Positions 52,509 to 60,897 of a stretch of 64,000 nucleotides of DNA are shown here, in pieces. This DNA comes from Fibrobacterota bacterium (GTDB lineage Bacteria > Fibrobacterota > Fibrobacteria > UBA5070), in NCBI GenBank assembly GCA_016715065.1, contig JADKBN010000013.1:62001-126000 (forward strand), given 5' to 3'. The notes beneath the pieces are model-generated. The model was not told the DNA's origin, ran no database searches, and was given only the letters and a program-made list of their open reading frames with translations. The position numbers were made by a program, and so were the translations under genes. Positions within the stretch are counted from its first letter, which is position 1, and the number at the start of each line of letters is the position of its first letter.

Positions 52509-54605
52509 ATGAATGTTTTGAAAGCAAATCCAGACCGGATTCGCAAGGCGGCGATTGGTTTTTTTGTGGTGGTGATCGCTGCCACTTCGGTCGCGACCTA
52601 TTTCGCCATCTTCCAGCTGGGCCGGGAAAACGCTCGTCTCGAGCGCATGGTTCGCCTGCGAGAGATGGCCTCAGGGGCTTGGCGAGACCAGTTCCAAGCT
52701 GTGCGCAGCGGGGCACTGGACCTTGCTCGCCAAAATGGCCTCCAATCCAAGGTTCAGGTGGACACCAGTGGAATTTTCCTGGCGAGGTTGGATCAGGCGA
52801 TGGATCTGATCGGTGCGGACATGGGGTTCGTCCTGGACCCGAAAGGAAAGGTGGTCCTGCGCATCCAAAGCCCGGAGGATAAGGAGATCCTCGGCTCCGA
52901 CCTATCGTTTCGCCGGTATTTCCAAAACGGATCCCGTCTTTCACCGGACCTTTTTGCTGCGTTGGGCGCCTACACCCGCAAACGAGGCTTGTACGCTTCC
53001 GCACCGGTGATCTCTGGAGCCAAGTTCCTCGGTGTGGTTGTCCTGCGCTTGCGCGCCGAGGAGATCGAGCACAAATGGTTCCACGAAATCACCGATCCCA
53101 TCTGCCTGATCAGCCCGGAAGGTGTGGTGTTCGCAAGCAACAAACCGGACCTGGTGATGCGTTTGCTGCCGGGTGCGGATTCACGGCTCGAGCGGATCCG
53201 CAAATCCCGCCAGTTCGGGGATTCCGTCGCCTTTTTGGAATTTGATCTTTTGGATCCGGCGGTCCGATACGACGGCCAAGCTTTCCGTACCTTGCGCCGC
53301 GACCTGGGAGAGGGTTGGATCCTGGTTTCACTGCTGCCGCAAGACGCCCGACTTCCGCTGACTCGTTGGCAGATCGGCGCGACCATCGGCGTCGGGCTTT
53401 CGTGGATGCTGCTTTTGGCGGTGGCGGGGGTCTCCTTGGCGGGGCTTTTGGCAGTGCGCCGGACCCAGGAAGAGCGCGACAGGCTTTCTCGCCGACTGGA
53501 CGAAGCCGAGCGACTGGAATCGATGGGGCGCCTTGCGGGGGGCGTCGCGCATGATTTCAACAACGTGCTCACGGCCATCATCGGCTACTCCTCGGTGTTG
53601 GAGCATCGCCTGGTGGACCAGCCTGCCGAGAGCGAATTGGCCAAGCGCGTCGGGCAGGCGGCCCGGCGGGCTTCCGAAACCATCCGCCAATTGCTGGCTT
53701 TCGCCCGCCGATCCGGTCTTCAAGCAAGGCCACTGTCCCTGCACGATCTCATAGGCGAGATCGGGCAGTTGCTGGGGCATACCTTTTCTCGGGCCATCCG
53801 CATGGAGTTCGACCTCCAGGCCGAACGCGACGTGGTGATCGGCGATGTCAACCACCTCCACCAGGCCTTGCTGAACCTGGCCATCAATTCGCGCGACGCC
53901 ATGCCCAAAGGGGGAGTGATCCGCATCTCCACCCGGACCGATCCGTTCCGTCCCGGCGAACGGGTGGAACTTCGCGTTTCCGACACCGGATCGGGGATTT
54001 CCTCGGAGGTTCTGCCCCACGTGTTCGAGCCGTTCTACACCACCAAGCACGGGGGAAAGGGGACCGGGCTGGGCTTGGCCTCCGTGTGGGGGACCATCCA
54101 GCGCCATGGCGGGGCGATCACGGTGGGGAACCGTCCGGGCGAAGGAGCGGAATTTGTCATCAGCTTGCCGCTGGCAGGCGAAGGCATCCGACCGGATCCC
54201 GTTCCGTCGCTGCCCGAGGTTCCGCTTGCGGTCCGGAAATTGCGCATCGCCGCCCTGGACGACGACCTCCACGTGCTGGATGCCATTTCCACCATGGTCC
54301 ACACCATGGGACACACCGTGGAGGTCTTCGCGGATTTCCAGTCCTTGCGCACACGCTTGAGCATGACCACCCCGTTTGATCTGGTCATCCTGGATCTGGA
54401 CATGCCCGATGTCGGGGGCTTGGAAGTGCTGCGTTGGCTGCGCCGCGAGCGCATCCAGATTCCCGTGATGGTGGCTTCGGGCCATACCGGCGCCAACACC
54501 TACGAGGAAGTCCGAAGGTTGGGCGTGCGACAATATCTGCGCAAACCGTTCGGAGCCCAGGACCTGCAGAAGGCCATCGAGGAGACCTTGCGTCCGGTCG
54601 TGTGA
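52509..54605 (+). CDS. Hybrid sensor histidine kinase with C-terminal receiver
   Basis: A 698-residue membrane sensor. Two membrane helices (about 14-36 and 290-320) bracket a periplasmic dCACHE/PAS-like sensor ('MGFVLDPKGKVVLRIQS', 'DPICLISPEGVVFAS'). HisKA follows, with phospho-acceptor His348 in 'GGVAHDFNNVLTAI'. The HATPase domain has 'NLAINSRDAMP', 'DTGSGI' and 'GKGTGLGLASV'. The C-terminal REC domain has Asp629 in 'ILDLDMPD'. HATPase plus REC without an output domain implies phosphorelay to another protein or a regulatory receiver. The CheX-like gene 190 bp downstream is a candidate partner. A TAGGTT box lies 12 nt before the ATG. Confidence 0.9.
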   Translation: MNVLKANPDRIRKAAIGFFVVVIAATSVATYFAIFQLGRENARLERMVRLREMASGAWRDQFQAVRSGALDLARQNGLQSKVQVDTSGIFLARLDQAMDLIGADMGFVLDPKGKVVLRIQSPEDKEILGSDLSFRRYFQNGSRLSPDLFAALGAYTRKRGLYASAPVISGAKFLGVVVLRLRAEEIEHKWFHEITDPICLISPEGVVFASNKPDLVMRLLPGADSRLERIRKSRQFGDSVAFLEFDLLDPAVRYDGQAFRTLRRDLGEGWILVSLLPQDARLPLTRWQIGATIGVGLSWMLLLAVAGVSLAGLLAVRRTQEERDRLSRRLDEAERLESMGRLAGGVAHDFNNVLTAIIGYSSVLEHRLVDQPAESELAKRVGQAARRASETIRQLLAFARRSGLQARPLSLHDLIGEIGQLLGHTFSRAIRMEFDLQAERDVVIGDVNHLHQALLNLAINSRDAMPKGGVIRISTRTDPFRPGERVELRVSDTGSGISSEVLPHVFEPFYTTKHGGKGTGLGLASVWGTIQRHGGAITVGNRPGEGAEFVISLPLAGEGIRPDPVPSLPEVPLAVRKLRIAALDDDLHVLDAISTMVHTMGHTVEVFADFQSLRTRLSMTTPFDLVILDLDMPDVGGLEVLRWLRRERIQIPVMVASGHTGANTYEEVRRLGVRQYLRKPFGAQDLQKAIEETLRPVV

Positions 54606-54794
54606 CGGAAAATGACAACCATCCCGCCCGCATGCGGAGGTGGGAAACCGCGTTTTGCTCGGCGGTTTTCTCGTCCCGGGGTATTGTGTTCGGGGGGTGC
54701 GCGAATATATGCTATTGAGCGTGAGGGCACTCCGCTCCTCTGGCGGATCCGCGTTTCCGGGTCCCGGTGGGGGTGCCGACCGGGGGAGGGTGTC

Positions 54795-55478
54795 ATGAGC
54801 CACGAATTCCTTTCAAGCCACACGGCCCGGTTCGCCGAGTGCGTGCGGGATTGCTTTCGCGACATGTTGGGGACGGAGATCGTCCTGGATGGTTCGGTGT
54901 GCGACGACCACCCCTTCGCGCCGAGAAGACCGGTGGTGGTCATGATCCACTTCACGGGTCGCATCCAGGGCGACTACGTGATCAATCTCGAGGAGGAAAC
55001 CGCCTCGGGCCTGATCGGCGCCTGGAGCGAAGGGATGGCCCCCTCGGAATTGAAGGAGCTGCGCAAGGAGTTCGGCGGTCTGCTCAAGGAAGTCTTGAAC
55101 ACCGCCGTGGGCATGGCCATTCCCCTGGTCGAGGAGAAATACGGTCGCCTGACCTACCATCCTCCCATGGTCTTCTACGGCGAACTGGATCCGCCCGACG
55201 TGCCCAGCGGAACCATGACCCTTCGGTCGGGAGCGGGTTCCATCGATTGCTGCCTTGTATTGGACATGGCCGGCGACGATCTGGAACAGAAGCTCGTGAG
55301 GGTGATGGAAGACCTCGACAAGGCCAAGGAGGAAATGGCCATCTGCTACCGGGTGCTGGCCGAACTCATCGCGCCGTCTCATCGCGAGAAGCTCGACCCG
55401 ATCCTGGTGGGACAAGCCGAGACGGTGCTTCGGGAGGTGCACGACATGCTCGAATCCTCCGGGTCCACGGTGGACTAG
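54795..55478 (+). CDS. CheX-like chemotaxis phosphatase-domain protein
   Basis: A 227-residue cytoplasmic protein. The N-terminal 150 residues follow the CheX fold pattern: 'ECVRDCFRDMLGTEI', 'VMIHFTGRIQGDYVINL' and 'LRKEFGGLLKEVLNTAVGMAIPLVEEK', with Glu/Asn on the long helix as in CheX/CheC/FliY phosphatases. CheX dephosphorylates response regulators. A C-terminal helical tail ('LEQKLVRVMEDLDKAKEEMAICYRVL') is extra. The ATG at 54795 has GGGGAGGG upstream. No chemotaxis genes are nearby, so it may act on the receiver of the upstream hybrid kinase. The stop overlaps that of the convergent HAD gene. Confidence 0.75.
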   Translation: MSHEFLSSHTARFAECVRDCFRDMLGTEIVLDGSVCDDHPFAPRRPVVVMIHFTGRIQGDYVINLEEETASGLIGAWSEGMAPSELKELRKEFGGLLKEVLNTAVGMAIPLVEEKYGRLTYHPPMVFYGELDPPDVPSGTMTLRSGAGSIDCCLVLDMAGDDLEQKLVRVMEDLDKAKEEMAICYRVLAELIAPSHREKLDPILVGQAETVLREVHDMLESSGSTVD

Positions 55479-56296
55479 GCTTCGGAGAATTCTCCGAACA
55501 CGAATCTGTCCAAGGCCTGGGCGACACCGTCGTCCATGTTGGAACCGGTCACGTGGTCGGCGGCGTCGCGCACGGCTTGAGGCCCGTTGGCCATGCACAC
55601 GCCCAGTCCCGCCCATTGGAGCATGCCCAGATCGTTGTAGCTGTCGCCCACTGCCAGCACCTCGTCCGAATTCACGGACAGCCGATCGGCGAGGTGCCCC
55701 AGGCTGTGCTTCTTGTCGATGCCCAGACTGGTGAATTCCAGGAAAAACGGCTTGGAGATCACCATGTTCATCCGGCCCTCCACGCGAGGCCGCAGCCGGT
55801 CGGCGGTCTCTTTGAGCCGTTCGGGCTCGTCGACCACGATCACCTTGATGGCGTCCTCGACGATGGCCTTCTTGAAGTCGGGCACCTCCACCACGTCCAT
55901 GCCCGTGAGCGTGCGCTCCACCTCCGTCCAGGGGTTGGCGCGGGGCGTGACGATCTGGTCGTTCACATAGGAAAGGATTCCCGCGTCGTGTTCGCAGGCC
56001 AAGTCGTGGATCTCGTGGATGAGTTCGCGGGCCAGGGCCTGCTCGAAGACCACGCTCCCGGTGGTGCAATCAGTGACCACCGCCCCGTTGAACGAAATGA
56101 TCCAGCCGCCATGGGCCGCCAGTTCCAGTTCGCGAGCGTAGCGCCAGATGGCGCCGGTGGGCCGGCCGGAAGCCAACACCACTTTCACGCCTTGCGCCTG
56201 GGCGCGCATCAGGCTGGCCTTGGTGCGTGGCGAGATGGTGAGATCTTCGCGCAACAGGGTATCGTCGAGATCCAGCACGATCATCCGGTAGGCCAT
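55475..56296 (-). CDS. Cof-type HAD-superfamily phosphatase
   Basis: A 273-residue cytoplasmic HAD hydrolase of the Cof/IIB class. Motif I is 'VLDLDDTLL' (nucleophile Asp9, acid/base Asp11), motif II 'LASGRPTG', the lysine is in 'GIDKKHSLGHLA' and motif IV is 'VGDSYNDLGML'. A C2B cap lies between motifs II and III. Enzymes of this group dephosphorylate sugar phosphates, nucleotides or cofactors; the substrate cannot be told from sequence. The 3' end overlaps the CheX-like gene by 4 bp on the other strand. thiG lies upstream on the same strand. Confidence 0.92.
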   Translation of the reverse strand: MAYRMIVLDLDDTLLREDLTISPRTKASLMRAQAQGVKVVLASGRPTGAIWRYARELELAAHGGWIISFNGAVVTDCTTGSVVFEQALARELIHEIHDLACEHDAGILSYVNDQIVTPRANPWTEVERTLTGMDVVEVPDFKKAIVEDAIKVIVVDEPERLKETADRLRPRVEGRMNMVISKPFFLEFTSLGIDKKHSLGHLADRLSVNSDEVLAVGDSYNDLGMLQWAGLGVCMANGPQAVRDAADHVTGSNMDDGVAQALDRFVFGEFSEA

Positions 56297-56326
56297 GGAA
56301 CGCTTCCTGGTGGGAGTGGTAAGCCA

Positions 56327-56346
56327 CCCCGCAGCAAGCTGCGGGG
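56327..56346 (-). terminator. Hairpin between thiG and the HAD gene
   Basis: CCCCGCAGC and GCTGCGGGG form a perfect 9-bp palindrome 18 bp after the thiG stop. There is no T tract, so it may be an intergenic repeat rather than a true terminator. Confidence 0.45.
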
Positions 56347-56364
56347 AACGTGACCCGAAGTGAT

Positions 56365-57171
56365 TCAGGCCGGTCGGCGCGGAGGAGTCAGGCCTTCCAA
56401 CGGGCTGGAAGCGGATCCGTAGAGTTTGCGGGGGATGCGCACGGCCAGGTACGAGTCGCGACCGGCTTCGCAGGCGGCTTTCATGGCGCGCGCCATGCGC
56501 ACGGGGTCTTGGGCCTTGGCGATGGGGGTGTTCAAGAGCACGCCGTCCACACCCAACTCCATGGCCTCGGCCACGTCCGATGCGCTTCCCAGTCCGGCAT
56601 CGATCAGCACGGGAGCCTTCACGGACTCCAGGATGATGCGGATATTGGAAGGGTTGAGCACACCTTGGCCGGACCCGATGGGTCCGCCCGCGGGCATGAT
56701 GGCGGCCGGTTCCAGGCGGTCCAGGAGTTGGGCCAGCACGGGGTCGTCGTTGGTGTAGATCATGAGATCGAAGCCTTCGTCCTTCAGGATGCGCGCGGCT
56801 TCCAAGGTGCCGATGGGATCGGGCAGAAGAGTCTTTTGATCGAACAGGACTTCCAGCTTCAGAAGCTTCCAGCCCATGGAACGCGACAACCGCGCGATGC
56901 GCAGAGCATCCTGGACATTGAAGGCGCCCGCCGTGTTGGGCAGGATGGTGTAGCGCGAAGGGTCGATGGCATCGAAGATCCCTTTGCCTTTGGGGGCGGA
57001 AAGGTCCACGCGCCCCAAGGCCACGGTCACGATCTGGGTGCCGGAAGCATCCAGGGCTTCGGTCATGATCTCGTGGGAATCGTATTTGCCGGTGCCCACC
57101 AACAGGCGACTGGTGTAGGTCTGGCCGGCGATGACAAACGGGCGATCGACTGGAGTTTCCGAGTTTTCCAT
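56365..57171 (-). CDS. thiG: Thiazole synthase
   Basis: A 268-residue TIM-barrel enzyme that forms the thiazole phosphate of thiamine from deoxyxylulose phosphate, dehydroglycine and ThiS thiocarboxylate. The Schiff-base lysine is Lys105 in 'WKLLKLEVL'. 'SRLLVGTGKY', 'LPNTAGAF', 'PAGGPIGSGQG' and 'VLIDAGLGSASDVAEAMELG' are typical. I choose ATG 57171 over GTG 57180, because TACCTT (57183-57188) would lie only 2 nt before the GTG but 11 nt before the ATG. No thiS, thiH, thiF or thiC genes are adjacent, which is unusual for thiG. Confidence 0.93.
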   Translation of the reverse strand: MENSETPVDRPFVIAGQTYTSRLLVGTGKYDSHEIMTEALDASGTQIVTVALGRVDLSAPKGKGIFDAIDPSRYTILPNTAGAFNVQDALRIARLSRSMGWKLLKLEVLFDQKTLLPDPIGTLEAARILKDEGFDLMIYTNDDPVLAQLLDRLEPAAIMPAGGPIGSGQGVLNPSNIRIILESVKAPVLIDAGLGSASDVAEAMELGVDGVLLNTPIAKAQDPVRMARAMKAACEAGRDSYLAVRIPRKLYGSASSPLEGLTPPRRPA

Positions 57172-57182
57172 AGGTGGCACCT

Positions 57183-57188
57183 AAGGTA
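57183..57188 (-). promoter_or_regulatory. -10-like TACCTT before thiG
   Basis: TACCTT on the minus strand is 11 nt before the thiG ATG (57171). It shares a 67-bp divergent region with the methyltransferase promoter. No TPP riboswitch fits in this space. Confidence 0.4.
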
Positions 57189-57223
57189 ACAAGGCACGCC
57201 CGCCAGAGCCCTGCCACTCGAGC

Positions 57224-57229
57224 TACCTT
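57224..57229 (+). promoter_or_regulatory. -10-like TACCTT before the methyltransferase gene
   Basis: TACCTT is followed by 9 nt (GGGACCCCT) and the ATG at 57239. No ribosome binding site is seen. It mirrors the box serving thiG on the other strand. Confidence 0.45.
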
Positions 57230-57238
57230 GGGACCCCT

Positions 57239-57991
57239 ATGTCTTGGAAAGAAGCGCTGCACCGCAAAGCCGTGGCCTGGAAGGCCGGTACCGAACACCT
57301 GGTGTACGGAAGGCCCATCCTGCGCGACTGGGCCGCTGGAAAGGCCCGGACCGACCGTTCCATCCGGGTGCTGGACATCGGGTGCGGCTATGGCGACGAC
57401 CTGGACGCCATCCGCCAGAAATTGGCGGGCAAGGCGGATCTCTTCGGGCTGGAAGGATATGCGCCCTACCGGCAGCGCTGCGCCGAGCGCGGGATCGACG
57501 CCCGCGACGGCGACGTGGAACGCGGCCGTCTGCCGTTTGCCGACGGCGGTCTGGACATCGTGCTGATGAACCAGGTCCTGGAGCACACCAAGGACCTGTT
57601 CTGGATCTTCTCCGAAGTGTCCCGCGTGCTGCCGCCGGGCGGACAATTTCTGGTGGGCGTTCCCAACCTCGCCGCCTGGCACGACCGCGCCATGCTATTG
57701 GTGGGGATGCAGCCATCGGGGATGAAGGTGCTGGGGCCGCACGTGCGGGGATTCACGGTGCCGGGCATGAAGGCCTTCGCCGAGGCCGACGGGTTTTTCC
57801 AGGTGACCGCCTACGCCGGAAGCGGATTCTACCCGTTCCCGGAAAAATGCGCGATCCGGCTGGCCAAGTGGTTTCCGTCGCTTGCCACAGGCATCTTCTT
57901 TCGCATCGAGCGCACCGACAAGTCGGGATCGTTCCTGGAAGTGCTGCGCTCGCGCCGCTTCGAGACGGCCTACTACGAAGGTCCGAAGTAG
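57239..57991 (+). CDS. Class I SAM-dependent methyltransferase
   Basis: A 250-residue cytoplasmic enzyme with the Rossmann SAM-binding motif 'VLDIGCGYGDD' (residues 44-54), an acidic residue after strand 2 ('FGLEGYAPY'), 'DGDVERGRLPFADGGLDIVLMNQVLEH' spanning motifs II/III and 'LPPGGQFLVGVPN' (motif IV). It belongs to the Methyltransf_11/ubiE-like group. The C-terminal half ('HVRGFTVPGMKAFAEADGFFQV') resembles enzymes acting on lipid- or glycan-linked substrates, but the substrate is unknown. It is divergent from thiG. Confidence 0.87.
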   Translation: MSWKEALHRKAVAWKAGTEHLVYGRPILRDWAAGKARTDRSIRVLDIGCGYGDDLDAIRQKLAGKADLFGLEGYAPYRQRCAERGIDARDGDVERGRLPFADGGLDIVLMNQVLEHTKDLFWIFSEVSRVLPPGGQFLVGVPNLAAWHDRAMLLVGMQPSGMKVLGPHVRGFTVPGMKAFAEADGFFQVTAYAGSGFYPFPEKCAIRLAKWFPSLATGIFFRIERTDKSGSFLEVLRSRRFETAYYEGPK

Positions 57992-58010
57992 GGGGTCGCC
58001 GTCGGATCCG

Positions 58011-58511
58011 TCAGTTTCTGTCTGTCCAGCGCACCAACTGGTAGGTGGGGATGCCCGCGGCGTCGCGCACCGTGCGCAGCCGGAATTCGGCCTGGCCCAG
58101 CACCTCCACCGGGTCGCCCGCGATGGCCATGGTCATGCGCAGACGGGGAAGGGTCCAGGTGGTTTCGGCGGGGGCGGCCTCGGCACGCGGGCGCCCGTCG
58201 CGGACCACTTCCACGCTCACGTCCGAGATCGCCTGGAACATCCTGCGGTGCCTGTCCAGTTCGACTTCCTTGCCCCATCCGTCGGTGGATCCGGCCGACA
58301 AGGAGGATGGATCCGGCTCGAACTGGTAGTCGTCGGCCAAGAGCCGATCCAGGGAACTGGCAGAACGCGTCTCGTAGGCTTGGCCGAACAGTTCGAAGAA
58401 CGCCTCCGGGGAATCCGCCGTGCGCAAGGCGGCCTTGCGCGGATCCATCTCGTCTGCCGTGAACAGGCATCCGGAAAAGGCCAAAGCGAGCAACAACACG
58501 GATCGGTTCAT
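58011..58511 (-). CDS. Small lipoprotein, NTF2/SnoaL-like
   Basis: A 166-residue lipoprotein (lipobox FSGC, Cys15). The sequence 'SPEAFFELFGQAYETRSASSLDRLLADDYQFEP' and the following strands ('TWTLPRLRMTMAI', 'AEFRLRTVRD', 'TYQLVRWTDRN') look like a cone-shaped NTF2-like fold. No catalytic residues are recognisable. The ATG overlaps the stop of the upstream lipoprotein gene (ATGA), so the two are translationally coupled. They may be distant paralogues, as both end in a 'LVRWTD/LLRWSD' strand. Confidence 0.8.
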   Translation of the reverse strand: MNRSVLLLALAFSGCLFTADEMDPRKAALRTADSPEAFFELFGQAYETRSASSLDRLLADDYQFEPDPSSLSAGSTDGWGKEVELDRHRRMFQAISDVSVEVVRDGRPRAEAAPAETTWTLPRLRMTMAIAGDPVEVLGQAEFRLRTVRDAAGIPTYQLVRWTDRN

Positions 58512-59050
58512 CGGGGACTCCCGCAGAGTTGGCGCATGGACGATCCTCCGGAGGGATCGCTCCAGCGCAGGAGCCGCCATTCGGAGGGGTTGGCGCGCCG
58601 CACGGTCCAGCGGGATCCCTGCTGCATGGCCAAGGTATCGATCATGAGGTCGGCCCGCACCCGTTCCAATCGGTAATCCAGCGCCAACACGACCGTGTCG
58701 GACGAAGAGGTCGTAGACGACGCGGTGGAGGTGGGATTCGAATTCCACCAGCGCAACTGGCTTCCCGGCATGGCGGAGGCGATGCGCTGGACGCACACCT
58801 GGAGCCCGACCTGGTCCATGTCCGTCTGCAGGGGGTCGGCCAAGGAGACCGGATCTCCCAGCAGGTTGCCCAGAAGGCTCGGGTCCTTCGCTTGGAGCAT
58901 TTCGCCAAAGCGCTGCGGCATCTGCTGGGCGGTGGTCGCAAATTGTCCGGTGCCCGAGCTCGGCGGCTCGGGACTCGAAGGGGCGAACGGATCCCAGCAG
59001 CCGGTCAGCGAGGCCGTGGCGAGGCACAGGGCGATCTTCAGAATGTCCAT
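58508..59050 (-). CDS. Small lipoprotein of unknown function
   Basis: A 180-residue lipoprotein (MDILKIALCLATASLTGC, Cys18) with a Ser/Pro-rich linker after the cysteine. 'MPQRFGEMLQAKDPSLLGNLLGD' and 'RWTVRRANPSEWRLLRWSD' suggest the same NTF2-like layout as the next gene. Its 5' end overlaps the 3' end of the barrel gene by 13 nt and its stop overlaps the next ATG. It therefore belongs to a compact four-gene operon running from 62310 to 58011. Confidence 0.78.
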   Translation of the reverse strand: MDILKIALCLATASLTGCWDPFAPSSPEPPSSGTGQFATTAQQMPQRFGEMLQAKDPSLLGNLLGDPVSLADPLQTDMDQVGLQVCVQRIASAMPGSQLRWWNSNPTSTASSTTSSSDTVVLALDYRLERVRADLMIDTLAMQQGSRWTVRRANPSEWRLLRWSDPSGGSSMRQLCGSPR

Positions 59051-60867
59051 TGGGCCTCCCCTCGCGCGACCCAGGAATCGTCTCCCGGGTCGTTCCATTG
59101 GTGTCCGGCTCCGATCGAAGCGGCCAGCGACGCGGACTGCCAGGAGGCGTCGATGCCCAGTCGCGAGGTCGTGGATCGGTCCGGATCCATCCACGCGGTT
59201 CCATCCCAGCTGCGGCTGCGCTCCAGATGCCAGCGGCCCCACGGGCCCAGCGAGATCTCTTCGTTCAAGGGAATGCTTCCGGAGAGGGCCACCGACCAAT
59301 CGTCCTGGATGCGATCGGGGGCGAAAGATTCCGAAAGCAGCGCGCCGGTCTTGACCGTGCCGCTGCTGAAGCGCACCACGGTCCAAGGTTCGTCGTGCGG
59401 TCCGGTCTCCAGCCCCACCGACCATCCGAGGTCCAGAAGGCCGGAGGCGCGATCGGAATCGAACCGCCAGGTATTTCGCTGCTCGCGGCCCCAGGCGCCG
59501 AGCAGCGGTCGGAAAATGTCATGCAACGGCAAGGATGCGTCGCCGGAGAGCCGGTTTTCGCGACGGCTGGAGGTGCGCACCGACTGGCTGGCGCGCGGAA
59601 AGACGTCTTCCTGCAGGAGCGTGGTCCAACTGGCCAGGGGGCGGTCCGACGGCGCGAAGGAGGATGACCGGACCGTGAAGGTGAGCATCCGCACCGACAG
59701 ATCCTCGTCGGGTCGGTCGCTCGACAGGGGCGACTCGTTGTTGAGATGGCGGACCTCGGCGAGGGACTGCTGGGCCACAACAAAAATCGACCACGAGGTG
59801 TCGGGCGAGATCCACTGCAACGAATCGGCAAGCCGAAGGGTGCGGGTCTCGTCGTCGTTTTTCCGGTCTTCTCCGGCCCACAAGTCGGGCGTTCCCGCCA
59901 ACGGCGAGGTCCACCAGCTTCGGGACTCCAGCTCCAGCTCCAGGCGATGGCCATGGGAAAGTCCCCGAGCGATGGGGCTGGACATCCCGACCGCACCCAG
60001 GGAAGACTGTCTTTCCAGGCCAGGGGACCGGCACGTCGCGTCGTTGTGGATGGCGCGTTCCCATCCCCCTTCGAGCAACCAGGATTGTCTGCCCAGGCGC
60101 ACCGTCCAATCGGCGCTCCCCGAGGCATTGCCTTCCGTGAGGTTGGCGGACAACCGACTGGAGCGCAGGCGCAGGGTGTCCCACCCGACGCGGACTCGCA
60201 GGGAGTCGGAGCCGTCGCCAGCAACGGATGCGGCCGCACCGGCGGAAATGGCCGCGCGCGACCACCGCAATCGCGAGGGTACAAGATCTTGAAGGAGGTA
60301 CACTTGCGCGAAGGGCGAAAGCTCGGAGGTGCCCTGCCAAGCCAGTTCCAGTCCGCCTTGGGCATTGGTGCCACCCGAACCGGCCTTTTCTCCGGGCTCC
60401 AGCGGCTGGGTGACGGATCCTGGATCCTGTGCTTCGGCCAGGATCCCGCTCAAAAGCCCGCCTTCAAGTGAAGCCGCAGACCATCTCCATCTGGCCAGCC
60501 CCTGGGCGAGCCAGGCGTGTTCCGAGATGGATGGGTCGGTAGCGCCCAGTCCCCTGGTGTGGGCAAGGAGCCTGCCCGAGGCATCGAAGTCTCCTTTGGT
60601 CCAGATGGCTTGGAGAGTCTTTTCGCCGGAAGCGTCCGTGCTGGGATCCCTTCTCAGCAAAACGGTGTCCCAAATGACCAGCGTGGAATCGCCGAAGTCA
60701 CGAAACACGGCTTTGGCCCCACCCCGGGTCCGGTCGTTTTCGGAGGCCATCTGCACCGAGATCCCGGGCTCGAGAAACGAGGGCGTGGCGAACAGGGAAT
60801 CCAGCGGCAGGGCCTCGGCCGCGGCGCAGGCTCCCAAGATGTACGCGATGGACGTTGCCCTGGCCAA
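59038..60867 (-). CDS. Outer-membrane beta-barrel candidate
   Basis: A 609-residue exported protein. Translation starts at TTG 60867 (MARATSIAYILGACAAAEA signal), 7 nt after a TAGCTT box. From about residue 110 the sequence is a run of alternating amphipathic strands ('SLRVRVGWDTLRLRSSRLSA', 'SADWTVRLGRQSWLLEG', 'GHRLELELESRSWW') and ends in 'ARGEAQWTF', with a C-terminal aromatic residue as in outer-membrane barrels. No family is recognised. Its neighbours, two lipoproteins and a zinc-peptidase lipoprotein, suggest a joint envelope function. Confidence 0.75.
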   Translation of the reverse strand: MARATSIAYILGACAAAEALPLDSLFATPSFLEPGISVQMASENDRTRGGAKAVFRDFGDSTLVIWDTVLLRRDPSTDASGEKTLQAIWTKGDFDASGRLLAHTRGLGATDPSISEHAWLAQGLARWRWSAASLEGGLLSGILAEAQDPGSVTQPLEPGEKAGSGGTNAQGGLELAWQGTSELSPFAQVYLLQDLVPSRLRWSRAAISAGAAASVAGDGSDSLRVRVGWDTLRLRSSRLSANLTEGNASGSADWTVRLGRQSWLLEGGWERAIHNDATCRSPGLERQSSLGAVGMSSPIARGLSHGHRLELELESRSWWTSPLAGTPDLWAGEDRKNDDETRTLRLADSLQWISPDTSWSIFVVAQQSLAEVRHLNNESPLSSDRPDEDLSVRMLTFTVRSSSFAPSDRPLASWTTLLQEDVFPRASQSVRTSSRRENRLSGDASLPLHDIFRPLLGAWGREQRNTWRFDSDRASGLLDLGWSVGLETGPHDEPWTVVRFSSGTVKTGALLSESFAPDRIQDDWSVALSGSIPLNEEISLGPWGRWHLERSRSWDGTAWMDPDRSTTSRLGIDASWQSASLAASIGAGHQWNDPGDDSWVARGEAQWTF

Positions 60868-60874
60868 GTGTGGA

Positions 60875-60880
60875 AAGCTA
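60875..60880 (-). promoter_or_regulatory. -10-like TAGCTT before the barrel gene
   Basis: On the minus strand GGCTAGCTTTCCACACTTG places TAGCTT 7 nt before the TTG start. It lies just inside the gap after the peptidase gene and could give an internal, leaderless start in the operon. Confidence 0.35.
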
Positions 60881-60897
60881 GCCTGGAATCGGCGGGG

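Noticed and set aside
57172..57238. TPP riboswitch upstream of thiG
   Set aside because: The gap is only 67 bp, is shared with a divergent gene, and no thi-box sequence is visible.
56297..57682. Long N-terminal extension of the HAD phosphatase
   Set aside because: It runs through thiG on the same strand in another frame; the DLDDT motif is at residue 9 from the 56296 start.
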